DNA of 64,000 nt, taken from assembly GCA_024682415.1 (NCBI GenBank), contig JAIKZG010000004.1, forward strand, positions 1-64,000, given 5' to 3'. A program made the translations under genes and the position numbers. Of the stretch, positions 36,210 to 44,962 are shown in pieces. Source of the DNA: Prevotella sp. Its GTDB lineage: Bacteria > Bacteroidota > Bacteroidia > Bacteroidales > Bacteroidaceae. Under the pieces are notes generated by a model. The model searched no databases, was not told where the DNA came from, and was given only the letters and a program-made list of their open reading frames with translations. Positions within the stretch are counted from its first letter, which is position 1; each line of letters begins with the position of its first letter.

Positions 36210-37979
36210 TTATTTTCTCATAGACTGCACCTTCTCCATAAGGTTCAGCCAGTTTCCTCCCCAAATCTTTGTTATGTCGTCTACAGAATAACGCTTGCGA
36301 AGAAGCGTCATCGTGAAGTTTATCAGCTCGCTTGCGTCTGCACATCCTCTTACTGTTCCGTCGCCGTCGAAATCAGTTCCTAAGCCCACATGGTCTATTC
36401 CCATAATGTCGATGGCATGGTTCAGATGGTCAATAGCATCGAGGATTGTAGCCTCACCCTCCTTGCTATCCTTTACGAGGAAGCCATGATAAAGAGTGAT
36501 ATGAGCCACGCCGCCAGCCTTTGCCAAAGCACGAAGCTGATCATCAGTGAGATTGCGTGGCACATCACACAACGCGCGACAATTGCTATGGCTGCACACT
36601 ATAGGCGTGCGACTTATTTCAAGAGCGTCGTAGAAACTCTTCTCTCCAGCATGGCTCAAATCCACCATTATGCCACAGTCGTTCATGCGCTCAATAACCT
36701 TTGCGCCAAACTCGCTAACGCCATTATTAGTATTATTAGAACGACGCGCACTGTCGCATATCTGATTGTCGCCGTTATGGCAAAGAGTGATGTAAGTGAC
36801 GCCTCGCTCAGCGAAATGATTCACATTATCAAGATTATCCTCAATGGCAAGACCATTCTCAATGCCATAAAGGATTGATTTCTTGCCCTCATATTTATTG
36901 CAAAGCAAGCTATATCTACAAAATGCCTGACCTATATAATCAGAATTAGAGCTGATAATATCATCAAGCTTATCGAATATCAAATCAGCATAAGCCTTAG
37001 GGCCATCCACCTCAAACGGAGCGATGTCTGTAAATCGCTCATCATCCTTAGGCTGCGGCAGATAAGCCACCATAGTCACGGCATCGGTTCTGCCCTCTGT
37101 CCATTTATGTAAATCATAAAGTATGCGGTCATCACGCTTTGCGAAGTCTATGCCTTGCGGAAAAAACATTGGCGTGTCGCAATGAGTGTCGAGAGTAACA
37201 ATCGATTTGTGCAACTTTTTCGCCTTATTAAAAATCGCTGCCTCGCCCACAAGCCATTTAAACAAAGGCAAACCTTCCTCTTCAAGCCATTCAGGATGCC
37301 ACTGCACTCCCATCATCGGCTTGTGCTCTCTGCTTTCTATCGCCTCTATTATATCGTCCATAGAAGTGGCAACCACACGGAAATGAGGGCCAGCCTCGGC
37401 TACTGCCTGATGATGGAATGAGTTTACATATATGCCGCTCGTGCCAGGATAAAGCTTCGCGAGAATGGAATCATCGTCAAACATCACGAGATGAGTAGGC
37501 TCATTGCGCTCAGCGTCTTGTGAATGCTTTATCGTAGCGTCAGCGCTTATGTCCTGCTTCACCTTTCCGTCGAGAGCCATTGCCATTGTCTGAATGCCAC
37601 GACAGATACCGAGCATAGGAATCTGCCTATTGAAAGCCAGTCGCGTTATCAGCAGTTCATATTTATCGCGCTTGCTGTTAATACCGCCGAGCTTCACCTC
37701 TGGGTCTTCGCCTGCCCACAACGGATTGTAATCAGCACCTCCCGAAAGAAGCAAGCCGTCGATATTGGCGAGTGAGTTGATAATTACGTCCACATCATCC
37801 GTAGGAGGCAGCAACATCGGCACACCGCCAGCCTCAACCACCTGTGTATAATAACGATCCATAATCATAGCTTTGCCATCGCTATAATTAGCCGTTATAC
37901 CAATAATTGGACGATGTTCAGCCTCAGGATAAGAAGCGTAAACATCGTCCAAATAACTTTGAATATTAAAAGATTTCAT
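36210..37979 (-). CDS. Fusion of C26 gamma-glutamyl hydrolase and M19 dipeptidase
   Basis: This 589-residue protein joins two complete enzymes. Residues about 22-250 are a class I glutamine amidotransferase-like C26 hydrolase with Cys126 (GICRG), His228 and Glu230 (QWHPE). Residues about 259-585 are an M19 membrane-type dipeptidase with zinc ligands in DTHCDTP (266-268), SHAG, SHSNCRAL and GLGTDFDG. No signal peptide is seen, so it is probably cytoplasmic. It could cut gamma-glutamyl bonds and then the resulting dipeptide. It lies 15 bases after an Lrp-type regulator, which may control it. Confidence 0.88.
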   Translation of the reverse strand: MKSFNIQSYLDDVYASYPEAEHRPIIGITANYSDGKAMIMDRYYTQVVEAGGVPMLLPPTDDVDVIINSLANIDGLLLSGGADYNPLWAGEDPEVKLGGINSKRDKYELLITRLAFNRQIPMLGICRGIQTMAMALDGKVKQDISADATIKHSQDAERNEPTHLVMFDDDSILAKLYPGTSGIYVNSFHHQAVAEAGPHFRVVATSMDDIIEAIESREHKPMMGVQWHPEWLEEEGLPLFKWLVGEAAIFNKAKKLHKSIVTLDTHCDTPMFFPQGIDFAKRDDRILYDLHKWTEGRTDAVTMVAYLPQPKDDERFTDIAPFEVDGPKAYADLIFDKLDDIISSNSDYIGQAFCRYSLLCNKYEGKKSILYGIENGLAIEDNLDNVNHFAERGVTYITLCHNGDNQICDSARRSNNTNNGVSEFGAKVIERMNDCGIMVDLSHAGEKSFYDALEISRTPIVCSHSNCRALCDVPRNLTDDQLRALAKAGGVAHITLYHGFLVKDSKEGEATILDAIDHLNHAIDIMGIDHVGLGTDFDGDGTVRGCADASELINFTMTLLRKRYSVDDITKIWGGNWLNLMEKVQSMRK

Positions 37980-37994
37980 CTTTCAGCTAAAAGT

Positions 37995-38480
37995 CTACTT
38001 CTTCTTTTCTATAGCGTCGATATTAACTGGAATTTCCCTCTTTATGCTCTGTTCCAGAGAGATAAGAGTTTCCGTTGAAACAACTCCCGGAATGCTCTGC
38101 AACTGATTGTTAAGCAAATCCATGAGCTGCTCATTATCGCGCGCATAAAGTTTGATAAGCATTGTGTAAGGGCCTGTCGTGAAATGACATTCTACGATTT
38201 CAGGAATAGTATTCAGTCGTTCCACCACTTCCTTATACATACTGCCTCGCTCAAGATTCAAGCCTACATAAGTACATGTAGAATATCCCAAGCTCTTCGG
38301 ATTGACATCAAAGCCACTTCCCGTTATCACTCCGTTCTCAATAAGATGTTGCACACGCTGATGGATAGCCGCGCGCGAAACGCCACATTCATTGGCTACA
38401 TCTTTGAAAGGAATTCGTGCATTTTTCGACAGGATATTAAGTATCTTTCTGTCAAGGTTGTCTATATTGTCCATATACAT
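37995..38480 (-). CDS. Lrp/AsnC family transcriptional regulator
   Basis: This 161-residue protein has an N-terminal helix-turn-helix (DRKILNILSKNARIPFKDVA, then CGVSRAAIHQRVQHLIENG) and a C-terminal RAM effector domain with the glycine-rich FTTGPYTMLIKLYA. The real start may be at 38474 (MDNIDN). These proteins sense amino acids. It precedes the C26-M19 gene by 15 bases and probably regulates it. A TATTTTTG box on the minus strand at 38521-38528 is a candidate promoter. Confidence 0.9.
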   Translation of the reverse strand: MYMDNIDNLDRKILNILSKNARIPFKDVANECGVSRAAIHQRVQHLIENGVITGSGFDVNPKSLGYSTCTYVGLNLERGSMYKEVVERLNTIPEIVECHFTTGPYTMLIKLYARDNEQLMDLLNNQLQSIPGVVSTETLISLEQSIKREIPVNIDAIEKKK

Positions 38481-38520
38481 TATTGGTTGTTTTTACTCAT
38501 TAATAATTGCATTATGTCAG

Positions 38521-38528
38521 CAAAAATA
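38521..38528 (-). promoter_or_regulatory. -7 box of the Lrp gene group
   Basis: The minus strand reads TATTTTTG, with GTTG about 20 bases upstream. It lies in the 111-base gap between the MutS-like gene and the Lrp gene. Confidence 0.4.
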
Positions 38529-38591
38529 GGTAATTTAACCGAAAAATGCAACATTTATGCACCTAAAAGTATAAAGAAAGTGACAATTTGA

Positions 38592-40367
38592 TTATTTTAA
38601 TATCTGTTTCAGCAGGTATGTCGCGTTCTGATTGCGCGCCACGCCACGTGTGATTTTATAAGAGTAAGTGACCTTTGCGCCAAGCTCTATCTCAAAACAA
38701 TAATTATGGAAAACATCGGGCTGCTGCTCCGCCATTTTTGAAAGTTCAAGGTCGTGAGTGGCGATGATTCCGCTTACCGGCAAACGGCTTATACTCTCAA
38801 GAAACAATCGTGAACCGTTGAGCTTGTCCAAAGAGTTAGTGCCCTTTAATATCTCATCGAGAATTATCAGCGTCTGCCTGTTTTCACGACAAGCGTCTAT
38901 CAACTGTTTCAATCGAAGAAGCTCCGCATTGAAATAACTTATGCCATGGGTAAGGTCGTCAGTAGTGCGCATACTGCTAAACAAGCTGTAAACCGACACC
39001 CTGAATTTATCCGCAAACACTGGCATTCCAGCCATTGCCAACACATAATTAATACCCACGGCACGGAGGAATGTGCTTTTGCCAGCCATATTCGCTCCTG
39101 TTATAATGTAATAGTTTTCATGCTCTATCACGAAATCATTGCGCACAGCTTCCTTTCCAAGGAATGGGTGGTAAAGCCCCTTTGCTTCGTATATCATCTT
39201 ATCGCTGCCCTCCACAATCTCGGCATCCACTGCCTCAGGATGATTATATCGCATGGTAGCCATTGATATTCTCGCGTCGATTTCGCTTATAGCCTCAACC
39301 CATGTGTTTACCTTGTCGATAAACTCATTCTGCCATTTCAGAAAATGGCGCACAAGAAAGAAATCATTCAAGAAAAGGATATTAAACAAGAGCAGCCCCA
39401 AACCATTTGACCTGCTTTCCAATGAATGGATTATCTTCTTCATTCTCGCAAACGAAACAATAGCTCCGTCAAGCTGCGCCACAATCTTTCTGTTTTCCTC
39501 CACCTTAAAATCGGAACATTCCGCCACGAGCGCAATCAGCTGAATATAACTGCTTATCTGTGACTGCAAAGCCCCCGTAGCCTTTTCTACTCGTTTCAGT
39601 ATCTTTCCGCATAAGGCAATGACCACAAAGAATTGAACTATAGCCCACCAAACGGCAATCGTGCCATCAATCATGCCCGATATTGAGCACGCCACGGCAG
39701 CATAGAAACCAAGCATAGCAACGTATGCCATAGCAAGCGAAACGCCCGATGAAGCAAAGCGAGGGAAAGGCAGCTCTCTCACATTCTTTATAGCCTCTAT
39801 CATCGCCATCGTATCAATCTTTCTGCCTGCCGTTCTTCCTGTAGCGAGGAAATCTGCACGCCACTCTGTCTGCTCGGCAAGTTCCTTTATTGCAGCAGCA
39901 TTTTCTCTGCCTTTCAAATTACGCAGATTGTCGGCAAGTACATCACTTCCGCCCGATGTCACAGTGCGATTTATTCTGTTGTAAAGAGAATCTTTCCCAA
40001 ACACGTCAAGGTCGTAAGCAAAAGCATGACGACCATCAGAATATCGCGCGCCATCGTCAAACGCGGAAAAATCGCCCGTCAGATATTTCAGTTCATCTTC
40101 ATACACTCCCTTATGGCATTCCAAATCATTCGTAATGCGGCTGTTGGCATTATCCATCTTTCGTATGTAAGCATAGACAATTACCGCAATCAAAGAAGCG
40201 ATTATCGCCCACCTCTCAAAGTCAAGGGAAACGAAGAGTATAAAGAATAAGACAAAGGCGAGAAATGTTACTATCTCGCCTGTTATGAATAGTTTGTTCT
40301 TCGCTTTGCGATTTGCTATCTGCTCTGTAAGCGAAGCTACCTTTTCCGAATATATCTTCTGAAGCAT
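38592..40367 (-). CDS. Membrane-anchored MutS-like ATPase
   Basis: This 591-residue protein lacks the mismatch-recognition domain of MutS. It has four hydrophobic spans: two near residues 28-66 (GEIVTFLAFVLFFILFVSLD) and two near 205-255. The C-terminal ATPase is intact: Walker A TGANMAGKSTF, a signature around SYFNAELLRLKQ, Walker B LIILDEILKGTNS and the switch IIATHDLEL. The family is conserved in Bacteroidota. A role in DNA repair is doubtful because of the membrane anchors; what it acts on is unknown. Its ATG is next to the stop of the CE12 gene, so the two are coupled. Confidence 0.85.
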   Translation of the reverse strand: MLQKIYSEKVASLTEQIANRKAKNKLFITGEIVTFLAFVLFFILFVSLDFERWAIIASLIAVIVYAYIRKMDNANSRITNDLECHKGVYEDELKYLTGDFSAFDDGARYSDGRHAFAYDLDVFGKDSLYNRINRTVTSGGSDVLADNLRNLKGRENAAAIKELAEQTEWRADFLATGRTAGRKIDTMAMIEAIKNVRELPFPRFASSGVSLAMAYVAMLGFYAAVACSISGMIDGTIAVWWAIVQFFVVIALCGKILKRVEKATGALQSQISSYIQLIALVAECSDFKVEENRKIVAQLDGAIVSFARMKKIIHSLESRSNGLGLLLFNILFLNDFFLVRHFLKWQNEFIDKVNTWVEAISEIDARISMATMRYNHPEAVDAEIVEGSDKMIYEAKGLYHPFLGKEAVRNDFVIEHENYYIITGANMAGKSTFLRAVGINYVLAMAGMPVFADKFRVSVYSLFSSMRTTDDLTHGISYFNAELLRLKQLIDACRENRQTLIILDEILKGTNSLDKLNGSRLFLESISRLPVSGIIATHDLELSKMAEQQPDVFHNYCFEIELGAKVTYSYKITRGVARNQNATYLLKQILK

Positions 40368-41168
40368 TTACTTTATATATTTCTTCAATGCCGGCACCTG
40401 CTTCTTCACCTGCTTGATGATAAGCTTTGAAACGAGCGTCGCGCCATATATATTATAATGTGTATTGTCCTGCTTGCCTTTAGGATAAGCCTTAATGGTG
40501 TTAGGAGCAACCCACATGTGGAGTTTCTTGCTTCCCTCGCGTCCCATCTTCTGCTCCAAGTCGTGAGTAATCTTGTTGGCATCCACGAAAGTCACGCCAA
40601 GCGCCTTAGCCACATTGCGCGGACTGTCGAGATAAGCACCGTGAGTGTCTATCAGCGTGTCGCCCTCTACAGGGTTGCCCATATTCTCTCTGCGCAGATC
40701 GTCCTCGGCAGAAGCGTTCTTGTTGTTAAAGAAGTTGCGACGCACCACGCTGTTAAACAATACAGGGATACCACCCTTAGCGCGTGTTTCCTGGCAGAAA
40801 CGACGTAGATTAGCATCGAATGTAGTGCCCGGATCGGTGTGGCGGTCAGCCTTTGGCTTCTCATCGTTATGACCAAACTGAATGAACACATAGTCGCCAG
40901 GCTGCACGAGGTCGATAACCTCCTTCCAGTGGCCTTCATCAATAAAGCTCTTTGAAGAACGGCCGTTCAAAGCGTGGTTGTCAACGATGATGTTGCCTTT
41001 GAGGTGTTGCTGTAGCATCATACCCCATCCACGCTCGGTTTTTCCATTAGTAGTGTCTTTGTTTGCCATTGTAGAGTCGCCAATCATGAAAATATGAATT
41101 GGTCTGCCGGCGCTGAACGACATCAACGCCAACGCTGCTACAAGAATAGATAAAATTTTGGTTTTCAT
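40368..41168 (-). CDS. CE12-type rhamnogalacturonan acetylesterase
   Basis: This 266-residue protein has a signal peptide (ILSILVAALALMSFSAG) and an SGNH esterase core: block I FMIGDSTMA with the nucleophile Ser, block II NHALNGRSSKSF, block III QFGHNDEKP, and block V DNTHYN with Asp and His. The pattern matches rhamnogalacturonan acetylesterases, which remove acetyl groups from the galacturonic acid of pectin RG-I. It is inserted between a nuclease lipoprotein (17-base gap) and the MutS-like gene (no gap) and not inside a PUL. Confidence 0.88.
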   Translation of the reverse strand: MKTKILSILVAALALMSFSAGRPIHIFMIGDSTMANKDTTNGKTERGWGMMLQQHLKGNIIVDNHALNGRSSKSFIDEGHWKEVIDLVQPGDYVFIQFGHNDEKPKADRHTDPGTTFDANLRRFCQETRAKGGIPVLFNSVVRRNFFNNKNASAEDDLRRENMGNPVEGDTLIDTHGAYLDSPRNVAKALGVTFVDANKITHDLEQKMGREGSKKLHMWVAPNTIKAYPKGKQDNTHYNIYGATLVSKLIIKQVKKQVPALKKYIK

Positions 41169-41185
41169 TTGGTCTTATTATATTT

Positions 41186-42157
41186 TTAATTGAGTCCCCA
41201 ATAAGCATTTGATATTGACTGCCCCTCTATTGTCTCCTCACGGCTGTCGGGCAGATTGCAGAAGAAATCGATACCTGTTCTTCTCTCAAGCTCGTTCACG
41301 CTAATGGCATATTTCGCAAGCTGCGTGTCGCTGTTAGCCTTATGCTCTATCCAGAAAGCCATAGCGTGATACTGTCCGTCTTTCACGGCGAGCAATGCCA
41401 TGAAGAAATATTTCGGCACGATAAGCACACCGCTCACGCGCTTAATGATATTGCTTTCATCGTCTATCGTTCCACCCTTACAAACATAAAGAGTATCACA
41501 GAAGCTATAGCCATTCTTCATTGCTATATTTCTCACCTGCGTTTCCATATTTGCCCACACCTTAGCATTGAAAGCGTTAATCTGTGGCTGCATATTAGTG
41601 AGGTAGAAAGTCTGATAGTTAGCCGTTGAAGTGCTCAATCTGTCAGCCGAAGGGCAGATATGTCCATGGTCATAACCAGAACCCTTGAAATAATCCCTTG
41701 TGAGATATAAATCACGATTCAAGTCAGGATCAAACGGATATTGATTGCTATCTGAATAATATCTGGTTACATTCTTCTGCAAATTAGAGCGGTAAAGCTG
41801 ATAGCAAGACCAACGCTGCGAATGGCGATAAGAATCCCACTCCGTGCAGTAGTTCACTTCGCCGTTTTCCAACTTATGAACAATAATCGTGTTGTTTGCT
41901 CCGCCTTTTACACGAGGGAACTCCAAGCGACCACACACTTCGTTCATTGCCGTGCTATTGGTGTTCTGATTATTCGGATCTACTTTATCCTCCTGCTTGT
42001 TATTTTCATTATTACCGCTATTATTTTCATTATTATTAGCGTTTTCCTTTTCTTCTGGAATAATAATATCTATATCAATATTATTATCTCCCGACGAGCA
42101 TGCCGACAGCGACAATGCCACGACAGCAATACCAAGAATATATTTCAACTTATCCAT
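41186..42157 (-). CDS. Extracellular DNA/RNA non-specific endonuclease lipoprotein
   Basis: A 323-residue protein is obtained from the ATG at 42157; the start at 42172 would add five residues before the signal. The lipobox is LSLSAC, followed by a long acidic and Asn-rich linker (about 25-70). The beta-beta-alpha-metal nuclease domain has YDHGHICPSADR, with the catalytic His and conserved Arg, and FYLTNMQPQINAFN with the metal-binding Asn. Here DHGH replaces the common DRGH. NUC1-type enzymes cut DNA and RNA without sequence preference; the lipid anchor suggests work at the cell surface or in the periplasm. Confidence 0.87.
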   Translation of the reverse strand: MDKLKYILGIAVVALSLSACSSGDNNIDIDIIIPEEKENANNNENNSGNNENNKQEDKVDPNNQNTNSTAMNEVCGRLEFPRVKGGANNTIIVHKLENGEVNYCTEWDSYRHSQRWSCYQLYRSNLQKNVTRYYSDSNQYPFDPDLNRDLYLTRDYFKGSGYDHGHICPSADRLSTSTANYQTFYLTNMQPQINAFNAKVWANMETQVRNIAMKNGYSFCDTLYVCKGGTIDDESNIIKRVSGVLIVPKYFFMALLAVKDGQYHAMAFWIEHKANSDTQLAKYAISVNELERRTGIDFFCNLPDSREETIEGQSISNAYWGLN

Positions 42158-42239
42158 ACCGTTTAATAACATCTTAATCTACTTTTAAATACCTATTAAA
42201 TGATTGTGCGCCCTCTCACCATTATAGTGAAAGGACGCA

Positions 42240-42247
42240 CAAAGATA
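42240..42247 (-). promoter_or_regulatory. -7 box of the nuclease-CE12-MutS-like group, beside a hairpin
   Basis: The minus strand reads TATCTTTG. It touches an imperfect hairpin at 42206-42240 (GTGCGCCCTCTCAC with GTGAAAGGACGCAC), which probably ends the transcript of the gene stopping at 42285. Confidence 0.45.
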
Positions 42248-42284
42248 AGTTATTTTTTTGAATTACGTATTACGCCTTGTTATT

Positions 42285-44063
42285 TTACTTTGCGTAGAAT
42301 ACATAAATCTTCTGTACACGAAGCTGAGTACCACCATTAGCCTCGCTCCAATCATTTACGATAGTAAGATTCTTGCTGTTGAAACCTGCGAATGAAACCA
42401 ATGGAGCAGCGAATGTAGGAGTAACCTTTGCAGAACCTGCATTAGCATGCAGATAATCCTTATTGCCGATGTATTCTGTTCCGTTATAAGAGTCGCACTG
42501 AAGGATAATCTTCACGATATTCTTAGAAGCATGAGCAACGGTCATCTCATTGTGAGCATAAAGACGGAATCCCTTTGTAGCTGTGTAGAACACAGGAGTG
42601 TTTCCGGCACCGCCGAATGAGAGAGTGAAATCACCGGTTGTGATAGGAGTTGTAAGTTTAGCCTTGTCCTTCAAGCCAAGAGTAGAAAGGTCGATTGTAG
42701 CGTCAGCGCCATCTACGCTGATAGCAGCTGGCTCTTCAGGAGCTGCGGCTGGAGCTTCCTTACGGCTGATAATCACATTGTTCTTATCCATTTCAGGAGA
42801 GCCCTTGAAGTCCTTGATGATACCCTTTACAACAACCTCGTCGCCAACCTTCAAATCAGTCAGAGCAGCGAAGTCAGCGCCATTCAAGCCCTTTCCGCTA
42901 TAAATCTGAAGCTCGTTAGCAGCCTTGCCATCATCAGAGATATAATAAGTGATAGACTTATATTTATCTTCAAATTTAGTAAGACGAGAAATGATACCCT
43001 TTACATATACCTCTGTTGTAGGAGCGCCAGAATTGATTACGCTGATAGCCTGAGCCACAGTGAAAGGATTGTTAGATGTGCCGCCCTCTGGGATTACGGT
43101 GCTACCATTATCACCGAAAGAAACAATCTTGCTGCCCTGAGCAAATTCAGGAGTCTTGTTGTAGAGAGTAAGCACACCGCAAACTGTTACCTTTGTGCCA
43201 ACAGTGAGAGTACCCTTGTTAGCGTCTGTAAACTTGTCGCCATTCAAAGCATATCCACGGAACACCTCAAGCTGAGTAGTAGTGCCGCCGTCGTCAGAGA
43301 TGTAATATGTAGCGTTACCATACTGAGTAGTGTTAATATCATCAATCTTAGAAACGATACCGGTAACATAAACCTCGTTAGAAGAAGCCTTGCCGCTATT
43401 GATGATAGCGAGAGCCTCAGCCACTGTGTAAGGACTGTCAGCAGTGCCACCCTGTGCTACTTCTGAGCCTGAAGCTGGAACCTGACCGCCCACGATATAA
43501 AGGTTCTTCACCTCCCATGTGCGAGAATCGGTAGCTGTAGCGCTGTAATAAAGAGCTACGCGCACCTTGCTCTTCAAGTACTTAGAGTCGAGCTGATGCT
43601 GATACTTAGAGAATGTAGCCCAGTCGCTGCCCTCGGTGAGAGTACCAGTAATGTCGTCCCATGTAGTAGTTGTAGGGTCGCCTGTATAGTCGGTAGTGAT
43701 AAGCACCTTGTCTGCGCCTGCGCGGTTGCCGTAGCGGAAGATATAGCTGAACTGCAAGTAAGCGGCAGAAGCAGCAGAAAGATCCACCTCAGGAGAAATG
43801 AGATAACTCTCCGACTCCGTATTGGTCTTGTCAGCGTTGTTATAACCTGTAGCTGTCATTGTGCTGTAATTGTTCACCCAAGGTGTACCCTTAGTGGTGA
43901 CAATTGAGAAATTGCCTGCGCCTGAAGCGAAGCTCTCCTTCAAGTAGATGCCTGACTGCAGCTCGCTGTTAGGATCCGCAAATGGGTTAGGAACGTCTTC
44001 GCAGCTGGTGAAAGTAATGGCCGACAAAGCCAAAGCCAACATCGAATAAATTAACTTTTTCAT
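42285..44063 (-). CDS. Surface lipoprotein with carbohydrate- or jelly-roll-like domain and two OB-fold repeats
   Basis: This 592-residue protein has a lipobox (AITFTSC). Residues about 40-190 look like a choice-of-anchor J type jelly roll (LKESFASGAGNFS, ISPEVDLSAASAAYLQFSYI). Two similar repeats follow at about 205-325 and 330-435; each starts with PYTVAEALAIINSG or PFTVAQAISVINSG and contains VYVTGIVSKI or VYVKGIISRL and a YYISDDG strand, typical of OB-fold nucleic-acid-binding-like repeats. A third beta domain ends the protein. It is the last gene of the receptor-DUF5689-like operon. Binding of nucleic acid is inference. Confidence 0.75.
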   Translation of the reverse strand: MKKLIYSMLALALSAITFTSCEDVPNPFADPNSELQSGIYLKESFASGAGNFSIVTTKGTPWVNNYSTMTATGYNNADKTNTESESYLISPEVDLSAASAAYLQFSYIFRYGNRAGADKVLITTDYTGDPTTTTWDDITGTLTEGSDWATFSKYQHQLDSKYLKSKVRVALYYSATATDSRTWEVKNLYIVGGQVPASGSEVAQGGTADSPYTVAEALAIINSGKASSNEVYVTGIVSKIDDINTTQYGNATYYISDDGGTTTQLEVFRGYALNGDKFTDANKGTLTVGTKVTVCGVLTLYNKTPEFAQGSKIVSFGDNGSTVIPEGGTSNNPFTVAQAISVINSGAPTTEVYVKGIISRLTKFEDKYKSITYYISDDGKAANELQIYSGKGLNGADFAALTDLKVGDEVVVKGIIKDFKGSPEMDKNNVIISRKEAPAAAPEEPAAISVDGADATIDLSTLGLKDKAKLTTPITTGDFTLSFGGAGNTPVFYTATKGFRLYAHNEMTVAHASKNIVKIILQCDSYNGTEYIGNKDYLHANAGSAKVTPTFAAPLVSFAGFNSKNLTIVNDWSEANGGTQLRVQKIYVFYAK

Positions 44064-44103
44064 TGTATATTATTCTTTTAATTTTCTGTGAATATGATTT
44101 GAA

Positions 44104-44940
44104 TTAGTAAGGACGAATATCATCCTCTGAGCGAACAAGTATTTGCCATGTGCTGTTGAAGCGAGTGAACACGCCTGTTATGGCAAGCGAGCCCATAGGC
44201 AACTTCTTTGCGGCAAAATCAGCATAATTGCTGGTGCGAAGCACGAGATTATTGGCAGAAATGCCCTGGAATGCCTGATTAGTGGTGTTGCCTTCTGCAT
44301 AGACGGTAACTCCGTCGGCATCGGCAAGGGTAACGCCCTTTACCACCATGAGCTTGCCGGCATTAGCCTTAAGATAGTTCTCGTCGGTCACCTTAGCAAG
44401 GTCAAACACTTCGGGAGTGACAGTCTTTGTCACGCCTGTATATTTGAAATGCTGATTCCAAAGGACGCGGTTCATACGGCTTACGTAAGTCTGTCCGTTG
44501 GCATTGGTGTAAGGAGTGCCGATTTCAGGCTGCAAGCCATAATTGCCTACATACAAGCCTTTCAGGTCTACAAGGATTTCAGCGCCTACAGGCAGATAAC
44601 CATTAAGTCCGCCGGAAGATATCGCAACAACGATAGCGCCCGATTCATCCTGCAAAGAAATCTGATTATAGAGGTTGCCCTGAATATCATTACCAGTAAC
44701 TACGCCCTTTATCTTCACGTCCTTATCCACTTCGGCATAGCTTACTCCGTCGCGATAATCCACATTGAGGACATTGCTGTACATATCCTTCAGCTCAGCG
44801 ATGGTTACCACATTGCTTTCCTCAATGTTGTCGTTGCCATAAGCATAGTCGTTCTTCGGATCTTCCCAGTCGCTGTCCATGCAAGACGCAAAAGAGAATG
44901 CCGCGAGAAGCAAAAGTATAATTGATTTTATCTTTTTCAT
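44104..44940 (-). CDS. DUF5689-like lipoprotein
   Basis: This 278-residue protein has a lipobox (SFASC, Cys20), an acidic linker and a beta-rich domain starting VVTIAELKDMYSN. Strands KIKGVVTGNDIQGNLYNQI and IVVAISSGGLNGYLPVGAE are typical of the OB-like DUF5689 family (name from memory). It ends with WQILVRSEDDIRPY, as in many such proteins. It sits between the OM receptor (22-base gap) and a larger OB-repeat lipoprotein (40-base gap), so it is probably a surface partner of the receptor. Confidence 0.8.
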   Translation of the reverse strand: MKKIKSIILLLLAAFSFASCMDSDWEDPKNDYAYGNDNIEESNVVTIAELKDMYSNVLNVDYRDGVSYAEVDKDVKIKGVVTGNDIQGNLYNQISLQDESGAIVVAISSGGLNGYLPVGAEILVDLKGLYVGNYGLQPEIGTPYTNANGQTYVSRMNRVLWNQHFKYTGVTKTVTPEVFDLAKVTDENYLKANAGKLMVVKGVTLADADGVTVYAEGNTTNQAFQGISANNLVLRTSNYADFAAKKLPMGSLAITGVFTRFNSTWQILVRSEDDIRPY

Positions 44941-44962
44941 TTTCTTCGAGTGAGTTTGGGGG

